Shown in pieces: positions 45,255 to 53,500 of a stretch of 64,000 nt of DNA. The notes under the pieces are model-generated. The model searched no databases. It was not told where the DNA came from and was given only the letters and a program-made list of their open reading frames with translations. The DNA comes from Janthinobacterium sp. 67 (lineage in GTDB: Bacteria; Pseudomonadota; Gammaproteobacteria; Burkholderiales; Burkholderiaceae_D), in contig NZ_PGES01000001.1 of the NCBI RefSeq assembly GCF_002797895.1, positions 1,674,001 to 1,738,000 on the forward strand, given 5' to 3'. The position numbers and the translations under genes are program-made. Numbering within the stretch: position 1 is the first letter of the stretch; the number at the start of each line of letters is the position of its first letter.

Positions 45255-47082
45255 GGCCATCAAGGGACGCGGCTTTCGCGGCGTGCTGGCGTATGACCTG
45301 GGCAAGGAGCAGGCGCGCGTGATCGACAGCAACATGACCGGCCGCACGCCGCGCGAACTGGCGCAGGAATTCGGCGCCGTGCGCAAGCTGCGCCCAGGCT
45401 TGGGCAAGGCGGTGCTGCACGTGTCGCTGTCGGCCGCGCCGGGAGAGCAGCTGTCCGACGCACAGTGGACGCAGATCGCGGGCCGCTATCTGGCGGGCAT
45501 GGGCCTGGACGACAACCAGTACCTGCTGACGCGCCATGCCGACACCCGGCATGAACACGTGCACCTGCTGGTCAACCGCGTGCGCTGCGATGGCGGCGTG
45601 GCCAGCGACAGCCACGACTACCGGCGCCAGGAAATCATCATGCGCGCGGTCGAACGCGACTTCGGCCTGCAGCAGCTGCGCCCCTCCGTCGAGGCGCCGC
45701 GCCGCGCGGCGAGCCGGGGCGAAATCGAGGCAGGCCTGCGCACCGGCGTCGCCTCGACGCGGCAGCGCCTGCAGCAGCTGTGCGACGCCGCCATCACCGG
45801 CTGCGCCAGTTTTACCGCTTTCATGCAGCGCCTGGCGGCGGCGGGCGTGGCGCTGGTGCCTGTAACGCAGCGCAATGACAGCACCCTGGCGGGCCTGTCC
45901 TACCGCCTCGATGGCGTGCTGATGAAGGGCAGCGACCTGGGACGCGGATACAGTCCCATGGGATTGGCGAAACGAGGAGTCCACTATGACAAAGAGCGAG
46001 ACCTTGCGGCAGTTGGCCACTGCCGAGAACACGGCGCAGCTGGACGCGCTGGCGTGCAAAATGGCGCAGCTGCACCAGGCGAAGCTGGCCAGCGCCGAGG
46101 AACTGGCGGCGCTTCTGGAGCCGCTAGCGCAGGCGATGGCGGCACTGACGGACGAGACGCGCCAGACGATGCAGCAGCTGGGCCTCGACGGCACGCGCCA
46201 GGGGGAACAGTTCCGGCGCCAGATCGAGACGGCGACGAGCGCCTGGCGCAGCGCGGAGCAAGCGGCACGCGAGAGCGTCCAGGCAATCGACTGCAGCAGC
46301 CGTACGCTGTCGCAGCGCCAGTACCTGCTGGCCGCGCTGGTGGGCATGATGACGGGGCTGCTCGCCAGCGCATTGTGGCTCTGTCTGGCACCTGCCCCCA
46401 GGCTGCAGAACGTGCTGGACGCGCAGCAGCTGGCCGCGCTGATCCGGCCCGCGACCGCAGCCTGGAAGCCGTGCGCGGGCAAATGACGGCACTGGGCTGC
46501 GCGCAGTTCATCGTCAGGCTGGTGCAGGCAAGGGACGGCAAGCAAGAGACGCGGCAGTGGAGCGGGCTGGAACTGCTGCGCAGCCTGGCCTGGCTCAAGC
46601 GCATGAATGCGCGCGGCTACGACGTCACCCTGCGGCCGGCAGGCCAGCATGGCCTGGTGTTGCTCGACGGCCTGCAACAAGACGACTTGCAGCGCCTGGA
46701 CGCGCGCGGCTGGCACAGCGCCGCCGTGGTGGAAGTGCAGCATGGCCGCTTCCAGGCCTGGATCAAACTGTCCGTGCACCCAGTCGCCGACGCCTTGCGC
46801 GGCCAGGCGGCATCCCGCCTGGCATCCGACCTTTGCCGCAGTGGCAGCGCCATCACGGTTGCCGAATGTGGCGCGCTGGCCGGATTGACCTGCCACGCAT
46901 CGGCCATGGCCGAAGGGCAAGCGGCACGCTATGCGCTGCTGCACGCATCGAGTGGAGCAGTGGCAGCCGCCGCAGCAACCGGCCTGGAGCGCATGGCGCA
47001 CCCGCCTGACCCGTCGCCACCGCCCAGACTGGCCATGCCGCAGGGCGCCGTCCGGAAGCGCTCAGGCGGACGCGCCAGATAA
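45244..47082 (+). CDS. mobA: Relaxase (MobA type) fused to a RepB-like primase domain
   Basis: 612 residues. N-terminal relaxase domain: candidate catalytic Y17 in GVLAYDLG and the metal motif HADTRHEHVHLLVNRV (H98, H105, H107). Residues about 248-414 are a Gly/Ala/Arg-rich stretch with no domain look, because here the DNA codes a second protein in another frame. Residues about 415-560 resemble the RepB/MobA primase module of IncQ plasmids (KRMNARGYDVTLRPAGQHGLVLLDGL... SAAVVEVQHGRFQAWIKLSVHP). The layout relaxase-primase with an overprinted gene is that of RSF1010 mobA/repB. It nicks oriT for transfer. Confidence 0.82.
   Translation: MIAKAIKGRGFRGVLAYDLGKEQARVIDSNMTGRTPRELAQEFGAVRKLRPGLGKAVLHVSLSAAPGEQLSDAQWTQIAGRYLAGMGLDDNQYLLTRHADTRHEHVHLLVNRVRCDGGVASDSHDYRRQEIIMRAVERDFGLQQLRPSVEAPRRAASRGEIEAGLRTGVASTRQRLQQLCDAAITGCASFTAFMQRLAAAGVALVPVTQRNDSTLAGLSYRLDGVLMKGSDLGRGYSPMGLAKRGVHYDKERDLAAVGHCREHGAAGRAGVQNGAAAPGEAGQRRGTGGASGAASAGDGGTDGRDAPDDAAAGPRRHAPGGTVPAPDRDGDERLAQRGASGTRERPGNRLQQPYAVAAPVPAGRAGGHDDGAARQRIVALSGTCPQAAERAGRAAAGRADPARDRSLEAVRGQMTALGCAQFIVRLVQARDGKQETRQWSGLELLRSLAWLKRMNARGYDVTLRPAGQHGLVLLDGLQQDDLQRLDARGWHSAAVVEVQHGRFQAWIKLSVHPVADALRGQAASRLASDLCRSGSAITVAECGALAGLTCHASAMAEGQAARYALLHASSGAVAAAAATGLERMAHPPDPSPPPRLAMPQGAVRKRSGGRAR
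45986..46486 (+). CDS. mobB: Overprinted MobB-like membrane protein inside mobA
   Basis: 166 residues in a different frame, wholly inside the relaxase gene. Its sequence looks natural: coiled-coil-forming helices (TLRQLATAENTAQLDALACKMAQLHQAKLASAEELAALL, MAALTDETRQTMQQLGLDGTR), then one membrane segment (YLLAALVGMMTGLLASALWLCLA, about 110-132). A ribosome site CGAGGAGTCCACT precedes ATG 45986. In the same stretch the relaxase frame is low-complexity. IncQ mobB occupies the same nested position in mobA and is a membrane protein that stabilises the relaxosome. Confidence 0.72.
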   Translation: MTKSETLRQLATAENTAQLDALACKMAQLHQAKLASAEELAALLEPLAQAMAALTDETRQTMQQLGLDGTRQGEQFRRQIETATSAWRSAEQAARESVQAIDCSSRTLSQRQYLLAALVGMMTGLLASALWLCLAPAPRLQNVLDAQQLAALIRPATAAWKPCAGK

Positions 47083-47295
47083 CCGGCATACCGGTGCTGG
47101 CGGCCTGGGCAGCGGCGTTCCCGCTTGCATTTCGACATGGCGGCGACTGTCTGGCGCGTGGGGAATCATTTGCACGGGCGTAATAATACGTGTAGTTTTC
47201 CGTTTGACAATTTGCTATTCTCGGGGGGGGCGGCTATCGGCTGCGGATTCAACCGGTCAACGACGGCAACCGGCCAGCAGCAGACATTGACGCAT

Positions 47296-47733
47296 ATGTG
47301 CTTAAAGGGATATGACGTGGGTAATTTGAATGAAGGTGCCAAGGAAGCACGCAGTGAGATCAAACGCTTCCAGGAATACATCAATGCGCCGAGTTTGGTG
47401 CCAGACCAATGCTACCGCATGGCTAGTCCGACTTATGGGTTAGTGTGCTATGTGAACCAAGTTACGGCTCTATTCTTGAGCAAGAACTACTCCGTGATTC
47501 CAATCTTTCTGAAGAGGTCATACGATGCGCTTTTGGCAGTCACTCATGCTCGAGTAAGTGAGCCATACCGGAATCTGGTCATCCATTATCTTAGCCACGT
47601 TGCTCATTTTCTGGTTGATTACTCTTGCCTAGACCAAGATACGGCGAGCAATATTGAATTTATCCCACCGGCACTGCTTGAGCTTTCGCCTAGTTCGTTA
47701 CCTGCAGACTTGTACGTAGCAAATGAGTTCTGA
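47296..47733 (+). CDS. Hypothetical protein, island cargo 1
   Basis: 145 residues from ATG 47296 (an ATG 171 bp upstream extends the frame through a repeat-like segment and is less likely). Mostly alpha-helical: NEGAKEARSEIKRFQEYI, YGLVCYVNQVTALFLSKNYSVIPIFLKRSYDALLAVTHAR, YRNLVIHYLSHVAHFLVDYSCLD. No family recognised. GC content is visibly lower than in the mobilization genes, suggesting foreign origin. No good ribosome site. Confidence 0.5.
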   Translation: MCLKGYDVGNLNEGAKEARSEIKRFQEYINAPSLVPDQCYRMASPTYGLVCYVNQVTALFLSKNYSVIPIFLKRSYDALLAVTHARVSEPYRNLVIHYLSHVAHFLVDYSCLDQDTASNIEFIPPALLELSPSSLPADLYVANEF

Positions 47734-47845
47734 ACGGAATTACTTGCATGATTATTATTGAAGTGCCGTTTTCGGCCAGTTGCAGACAGTGGTTAGCTGA
47801 CCCGAGCACCTAGCCACGGAGACCGAAACCCTGCAAGGAGCATAA

Positions 47846-48523
47846 GTGGATTTCGCGGAACTAGCTTTTAGAAGAATTGATGATCGGCAGCTAAAAGCTG
47901 ACGCCTATGTTGATTGGGCAAATGAGTTGCTTGAAGGAGGTCGTGACGTCCCCAGCATTTGGGAGTTGGCGGCCTACCGCTGGGATGCCTATATTGATCC
48001 TGATCAAGTTGAACGGTTATTTCTGTCATGCGTAGGCGACCTGGGGCTCGAATTGCAGAGTGAATGGTACGTCGCTCTTTGCGCATATTCAAGCAGCTTA
48101 TGCGAGCGAATGTTGCGTGGTATTACGCAACCGTGGGACTGCTTGATTGAAATGCTGACTCTCGCAGACGATCACAATGAACCGTATATTCATTGGATTT
48201 GGATAGACCTTTCACGTGACCTTGAGCCGATAGAAAGAAGAAGATCAGATTACATTTGCTTCAATGGCACATTGGACCTTAAGAAATCCGATGACTGCAT
48301 ACGCATGGTCGCGCAGCAGTTCATCGCCCTTTGCACGTTACCTCTTTCCGAGAAATTCCCATGGGTTTGGCTATGTCAGGAATGCGGTGCGGTTGGCGAG
48401 GAGAGTACCTTTACCGAGGCAAAGGCTTGTTTGTGTACAAAGTGTGGAACTACCTTTGCGATGAAAAACATGCGTTTCTTCGAGCATCGAGATGAACTTG
48501 TTAGGCGCTGCGCGGCGAAGTGA
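47846..48523 (+). CDS. Hypothetical protein with C-terminal zinc ribbon, island cargo 2
   Basis: 225 residues, GTG start with AAGGAGCATAA before it. The N-terminal ~165 residues are helical (ELAFRRIDDRQLKADAYVDWANELL, DPDQVERLFLSCVGDLGLELQSEWYVALC) with no family recognised; the C-terminus has a CxxC...CxxC zinc ribbon (WLCQECGAVGEES and CLCTKCGTTFAMKN). The first part resembles DUF2247-like proteins in length and pattern (GRDVPSIWELA), which occur near toxin-immunity loci, but this is weak. AT-richer than the core genome. Confidence 0.55.
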   Translation: MDFAELAFRRIDDRQLKADAYVDWANELLEGGRDVPSIWELAAYRWDAYIDPDQVERLFLSCVGDLGLELQSEWYVALCAYSSSLCERMLRGITQPWDCLIEMLTLADDHNEPYIHWIWIDLSRDLEPIERRRSDYICFNGTLDLKKSDDCIRMVAQQFIALCTLPLSEKFPWVWLCQECGAVGEESTFTEAKACLCTKCGTTFAMKNMRFFEHRDELVRRCAAK

Positions 48524-48786
48524 ACTGGGACCACGGCTGGCGCGACCATGTTATCAATGGCCAACCCGATGTCAGCTACGCGGCGGATGCTTAGTGAACG
48601 AGTACAATCGGCCAGCAGCGGCCATTCGAAGCAGCGTGACAATGTGTGAGATTTTCTGATTGGCAATCCGCTATGCTCTGGTGCCGCTACCGGCCAGAAG
48701 CAGACGCTCAAAGTAGCGTGGACGAATCTTGGCTGAGCGGTTCCCAGCACCTCTCCCACGCCGCTTAAAACTCTTAATGTTTGAAT

Positions 48787-49344
48787 ATGATCCTTCGTTT
48801 AATAGTGTTGCTCATTACCTTCGCCGTTCACACTTGTTCGACCGCCGCGAGTGATCAGCAGTCGGCGCCCGCTCGTATCGGGCAGGTCGTCATTGATATG
48901 CCGATGGGGCTTAATGGGCCAGATCGTACCTCCCCCAATCCCTCGTCTGAACTGCACGTCTACTTTTCGCAGAAAGGTATACCGCCGACTCTCCTCCAGC
49001 TAACGAGAGTCGTTACTCCAGAAGCGCGTCCCGATCTAACTGAGAAGGTCAGGTATGAAGTTGCGACGCATTTCCTAAAAGGCTTACTGCACACGTTTAG
49101 CACGAACGTACAAGGCTGGCAGGTTTCGTCTATTGAGCGGGTGAAGGTCGGAGTGAATTCGATGGCAAGGGCCAAGTGGTCGGGCAGCTACCATGGAATT
49201 CCGACCCAAGGAGAAATGTACCTCCTCGTACTCGGCAAAGAAGGATACTGTTTTCATACCTTCGGCCAATCCAATGTTCAGAACGATACTTTGAAGTCAT
49301 CAGTTAAGGCGATCAACGAACTCCGCATCGACAACGGAAAGTGA
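48787..49344 (+). CDS. Secreted hypothetical protein, island cargo 3
   Basis: 185 residues. Signal peptide MILRLIVLLITFAVHTCSTAAS, then a PsbP/DUF1795-like beta sheet pattern (VVIDMPMGLNGPDR..., SELHVYFSQKG, LLQLTRVVTPE, MARAKWSGSYHGIPTQGEMYLLVLGKEGYCFHTFGQ). Function unknown. ATG 48787 is used; TTG 48781 is a near alternative. No clear ribosome site. Confidence 0.55.
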   Translation: MILRLIVLLITFAVHTCSTAASDQQSAPARIGQVVIDMPMGLNGPDRTSPNPSSELHVYFSQKGIPPTLLQLTRVVTPEARPDLTEKVRYEVATHFLKGLLHTFSTNVQGWQVSSIERVKVGVNSMARAKWSGSYHGIPTQGEMYLLVLGKEGYCFHTFGQSNVQNDTLKSSVKAINELRIDNGK

Positions 49345-49651
49345 GCGCGGCAACTTCCGCTTTGGGGCGTAAGCGGACACCGCAATACAGAAGCAGCCAC
49401 CTCAAAAAATCGCAGTAGTTTCGGCCATGCTTTTCAAGAAGGTATTCCCTCACTGCTGATGCTTGCAGGAACGAAAATACAAAGTCAAAAAAACTTCAAC
49501 GCGAGTACTAGCATTTGACGTTTTTTGTACTAGACTATTTGTCTGAAGTCACCAGCAACCGCTCCAGGTGGAATGGTAACGAAGAACTTTTTCTCCAATG
49601 ATGGTATTTATGATGGTATTTTTGGATATTGGCTGAGTTAACAGAGCGGTT
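49345..49651. other. Noncoding right end of the island
   Basis: 307 bp without a gene. Contains a short tandem repeat (TGATGGTATTTA then TGATGGTATTTTT near 49600-49625), possibly an integrase arm-type site next to the right attachment core, and a fragment TTCGGCCATGCTT related to the cargo-flanking motif. Confidence 0.35.
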
Positions 49652-49668
49652 TTCGATTCCGGCTCCGG
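49652..49668. repeat. Right attachment core (attR) of the tRNA-Leu element
   Basis: TTCGATTCCGGCTCCGG, identical over 17 bp to tRNA-Leu 43138-43154; the following GCACCA lacks one G relative to the tRNA. It marks the right end of the integrated element. Confidence 0.85.
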
Positions 49669-49700
49669 CACCAGCGCACAGGATTCAGAAACATCAAAAA

Positions 49701-49733
49701 GCCATTAACTCCCAAGGGGTTAGTGGCTTTTTT
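49701..49733. terminator. Displaced tRNA-Leu terminator
   Basis: AAAAAGCCATTAACTCCC / GGGGTTAGTGGCTTTTTT forms a hairpin flanked by A- and T-runs, 28 bp after attR. It is at the position where the terminator of an uninterrupted tRNA-Leu gene would be. Confidence 0.7.
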
Positions 49734-49803
49734 ACGTCTCGCCACTCCCCTGATCCAGATTAAACCCGACAAAAACCGGTAGCGATTACGCCAAATTTAC
49801 GTC

Positions 49804-50001
49804 ATGATTACGCCTCAACAAGCGGTAGATATGGCATCGCGCTGGGCGCGCCCGACCTCTAGCTTATCTTTTGCCGACGAGGGTAACGTGATGGCTAATA
49901 GCATCGCCTCGCTTTCATTCGAATACCGCTTCAAGCTCCATCTGATCGTCACCGATGACGCGGGCGACGCCGGCGCCGTCATGGTGGCCCTGGCCGCTTG
50001 A
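49804..50001 (+). CDS. Short hypothetical protein
   Basis: 65 residues (MITPQQAVDMASRWARPTSS... FEYRFKLHLIVTDDAGDAGAVMVALAA). The amphipathic second half looks like protein, but there is no clear ribosome site and no family was recognised. Could be a remnant. Confidence 0.3.
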   Translation: MITPQQAVDMASRWARPTSSLSFADEGNVMANSIASLSFEYRFKLHLIVTDDAGDAGAVMVALAA

Positions 50002-50050
50002 GAAAGTCCACCAGTGCAATTTGGTAAAAAAATTTCCAGGGGACGAAAAT

Positions 50051-50212
50051 ATGGATAAGAAGAAAAGTCCTAAAGAATTATATAAAAATATTCTCACAAA
50101 AAATCTAGGGCAACGTCTCGATGAAATGTCCAATTCCGAGAGAATAATATATTGGGGTTTTGTAATAAGTGGAATTATTACAATGATTCTCCTTGTGATT
50201 TTTTTAGGGTGA
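50051..50212 (+). CDS. Small membrane protein
   Basis: 53 residues: a charged N-terminal half (DKKKSPKELYKNILTKNLGQRLDEMSNSERI) and one C-terminal membrane segment (IIYWGFVISGIITMILLVIFLG). CAGGGGACGAAAAT is a fair ribosome site. Strongly AT-rich compared with its surroundings, suggesting transfer. Function unknown. Confidence 0.5.
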   Translation: MDKKKSPKELYKNILTKNLGQRLDEMSNSERIIYWGFVISGIITMILLVIFLG

Positions 50213-50537
50213 GAATGTTTTTCTAAAATTTTAGCTGATCCGTCTGGGCACCATCGCCGAGGTCGGCGAGGCCAAGGCGCGCGCCTGCACCTGACCGGTA
50301 AGCAGCATCCACTCATCCCTCTTCCATTTCCAACACGTTCGGCACGTCCGCCACTCCCGCTTTACCGCGACCTCCACCCCGATCAATTCCCTCCCCCACT
50401 GGCATTTTTACAACACTCCCCATCAGCCCGCTGGCTCCCCCACGGTTCCCTGCTGATATAATACTTACAATCAAGTAACATTCCGAAATGTGCGCCTTCA
50501 GGCTCCCGCAACCGTCTGTGTACTGCTAGCCCAGCCC
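50213..50537. other. Intergenic region with a possible phage-gene remnant
   Basis: 325 bp without a full gene. It has a 19-codon fragment at 50235-50294 and a polypyrimidine-rich stretch (50305-50450). TATAATAC at 50455-50462 could be the -10 of the large kinase gene. Confidence 0.35.
50235..50294 (+). pseudogene. Possible remnant of phage baseplate assembly protein V
   Basis: The open stretch reads LIRLGTIAEVGEAKARACT then stop. It resembles the conserved N-terminal segment of phage baseplate assembly protein V (pattern LIRLGTIAEVD...ARVR). Only 19 codons remain, so this is tentative. Confidence 0.3.
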
Positions 50538-53500
50538 ATGCGCTCCCTTTTCGATCACGAGATCATCAAACAGCTGCACAGCGGTGCCCGCTCACGGGTT
50601 TATCGCGCCAGGGCTGCGGATGGCGCCGCGCTGATCGTCAAGAAGCCCAATCAGCCCTTCCCCTCCTTTCAGCAACTGGCGCAATTCAAGCGCGAGTATG
50701 CGATCGCGCGCCACTGCCGTCATCCTGGCGTGGCGCATCCGCTGGCGCTGCAGCTGCACGGCGGGTGCTGGACGATGGTCCTCGAAGATACCGGCGGCCA
50801 GGCGCTCGGCCAGGTGTTGCGCGCGCAGGTGGCGGCGCGCAGGACGCCGTCGCAGCCCGCACTGGCGCTGGATGACTTTTTCGACATCGCCCTGCAACTG
50901 TGCGCGGCGCTGGAAGAGGTCCATCGTCAGGGCGTGATCCACAAGGACATCAATCCCTCGAACCTGGTGTGGAATGGCGAGCGGCGCCTGCTGCAGCTGA
51001 TCGATTTCGGCATCGCCTGCGAACTGCCCTACGAAAGCCAGGGCATCGTCAATCTGCAGACGCTGGAAGGCACGCTGCGCTACATGGCGCCGGAACAGAC
51101 GGGACGCATGAACCGGCGGGTCGATTGGCGCGCCGATTTCTATGCGCTGGGCGCCACCTTCTACGAACTGCTGGCCGGCCAGGCGCCATTCGAGACGGAC
51201 GACGAGATGGAACTCGTGCACTGCCACATTGCGCGCAGTCCCGACTGGTCGCACCCGGCGCTGGAAAATTTGCCTGGCCAGTTGCTGCCGATCATCCAGC
51301 GGCTGCTGGAAAAAAATGCCGATCAGCGCTACCAGAGCTTGCAAGGCTTGCGCAGCGACCTCGAAGCCTGCCGCGCGCAACAGCCGGCGCAGGCGCTCAA
51401 GCTGTCCGACCACAACGGCCGCTTCCTCGTGCCGCAAACGCTGCATGGGCGCGAGGATGCCATCGCCGAGCTGCTGGCGGCGTTTGAGCGCAGCGCCGCG
51501 GGCAGGTGCGAGATGCTGCTGGTGGCCGGCCATTCGGGCATCGGCAAGTCCGCCGTCGTCAACGAAGTGCAAAAGCCCATCATCGCGCGGCGCGGCTGTT
51601 TCCTGTCCGGGAAATTTGACCAGCTCCAGCGCGACGTGCCGTATGCTTCGCTGATCCAGGCCTTCCAGGGGCTGGTGCGCCAGCTGCTCGGCCAGCCCGA
51701 GGAAACGCTGCGCCAGTGGTCCGCCAAACTGCATGCGGCGCTGGGCAGCGGCATCGGCATGCTGGTCGAGCTGATTCCCCAACTGGCGTTGATCGTCGGC
51801 CCCACCGACCCGATGCCTGCGTCGGCGCCGGCACAGGCCCAGCTACGCCTGGACCGCCTCTTCCCCCGCTTCGTCGAGGTATTCGCCTGCGCCGGGCATC
51901 CGCTGGTGCTGTTCCTCGACGACCTGCAATGGGCCGATGCGGCTACCTTGCGGATGATCGAACTGCTGATGGTCTCCTGCGACAAGAGCTGCCTGCTGTT
52001 CATCGGCGCCTACCGCGACAATGAAGTGAGCGCCGCGCATCCGCTCATCGCCTTGCGCGACAAGCTGCTTGCCCGTGACGTGCGCCTGTCCACGCTGTTG
52101 CTGGGCGCGCTGACCGAGCCGCAGGTCGCGCAAATGGTCTCGGCCACCGTGCGCGTGGCGCCCCCCGACTGCGCGCCGCTGACCAGCATTTGCTACCGCA
52201 AGACGGCCGGCAATCCGTTTTTCCTCAACCAGTTTCTCGCTTCGCTCAATGAGACGGGCCAGCTGCGCTACCGGGCCGCCGGCGATTGCTGGGACTGGGA
52301 CCTGCCCGCGATAGAGCAGGCCGGATATACCGACAACGTGGTCGAGGTGCTGCTGGAGAAAATCCGCCGCCTGCCCACGGTGACGCAGCACCTGCTGCAA
52401 CTGGCCGCCTCGTGCGGCAACCGCTTCGCGCTCGACACGCTCGCGCTGGCAGTGGGCCGCGCGCCCCGGAAAACGCAGCAAGACCTGTGGCCGGCGCTTA
52501 GTGCAGGATTGATCCAGCCGCTCGACGAACGCTATAAGTACCTCGATGGCGACACCGATGCCGCCAACAGCGGCGTCAGTTACCGCTTCCTGCACGACCG
52601 GGTGCAGCAGGCCGCCTACCTGGTCGCCGGCGACGCTGCGCGCGCGGCCAACCATCTCCTCATCGGCCGCTTGCTGCTGCGGCATGCGGCGCCGGAACGT
52701 ATCGACGAAACGCTGTTCGAGACCGTCGAACAGCTCAATGCGGGCCGCGCGCTGATCAATGATGCGGACGAGCGCGTACAGCTGGCGGCGCTCAATCTGC
52801 AGGCCGGCGTCAAGGCACGGCGGTCCGCCGCGTTCCAGTCCACCCTCGAGCACATGCGCACAGGTCTCGACCTGCTGCCTGCGCCGGCATGGGGCGCCCA
52901 CGCCGGCCTCTGGCTCGACCTGCAGCTGGGCGCGGCCGAAGCGGCCTACCTGTGCGGCCAGTTCGATGCCGCCGAAGCGATCTACCCACTGGTGCGCGCC
53001 CGCCCCCTGACGCCGCTGCAGCATGCGCGCTGCATTGCCATCCAGGCGCACCAGTATCAGTTACAGGGCCGCCTACTCGACGCCATCGCCGTGCAGCGCG
53101 ACGGCCTGGCGCTGCTGCAGATCGACATTCCGCACGACGTGGCGCAGATGAAGGCGCGCTTCGCCGATATCCTCGCCGACATCGGGCGGCAGCCTGGCGC
53201 GCAGGCGCCCGACACCTTGCTGGCGGCCGATGAGATGTGCGAGCCGGACGCGGTGGCCGCGATGCAGATGATGCAGGGCCTGTGGATGGCCAGCTACTAC
53301 GCCGGCCAGCAGGATCTCAGCGCGCTGATGGTAGTGTCGATGACGCGGCTGTCCATACAGCGGGGGAACAGCGATTTCAGCGCCGTCGCCTATGTCGGCT
53401 ACGCGATGATGGTGGCGCTGTACAGCGGCGACATCGCGCGCGGCTACAAATTCGGCGCAATGGCGATGGCGCTGGCCAGGCGCCGTGCCAACCTGCAGAC

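Larger units (their letters stand above)
43138..49668 (+). mobile_element. Integrative mobilizable element in tRNA-Leu
   Basis: About 6.5 kb bounded by a 17-bp direct repeat TTCGATTCCGGCTCCGG: one copy in the tRNA 3' part (43138-43154), one at 49652-49668, where GCACCA is again nearly present (one G lost). It carries an integrase at the tRNA end, MobC, a relaxase and three AT-richer cargo genes, but no type IV secretion genes, so it would need a helper conjugative element. Confidence 0.82.

Noticed and set aside
43138..49668. CRISPR array or integron attC array in the island
   Set aside because: No regular direct repeats with equal spacers; the cargo-flanking motif is too irregular and no integron integrase is present.
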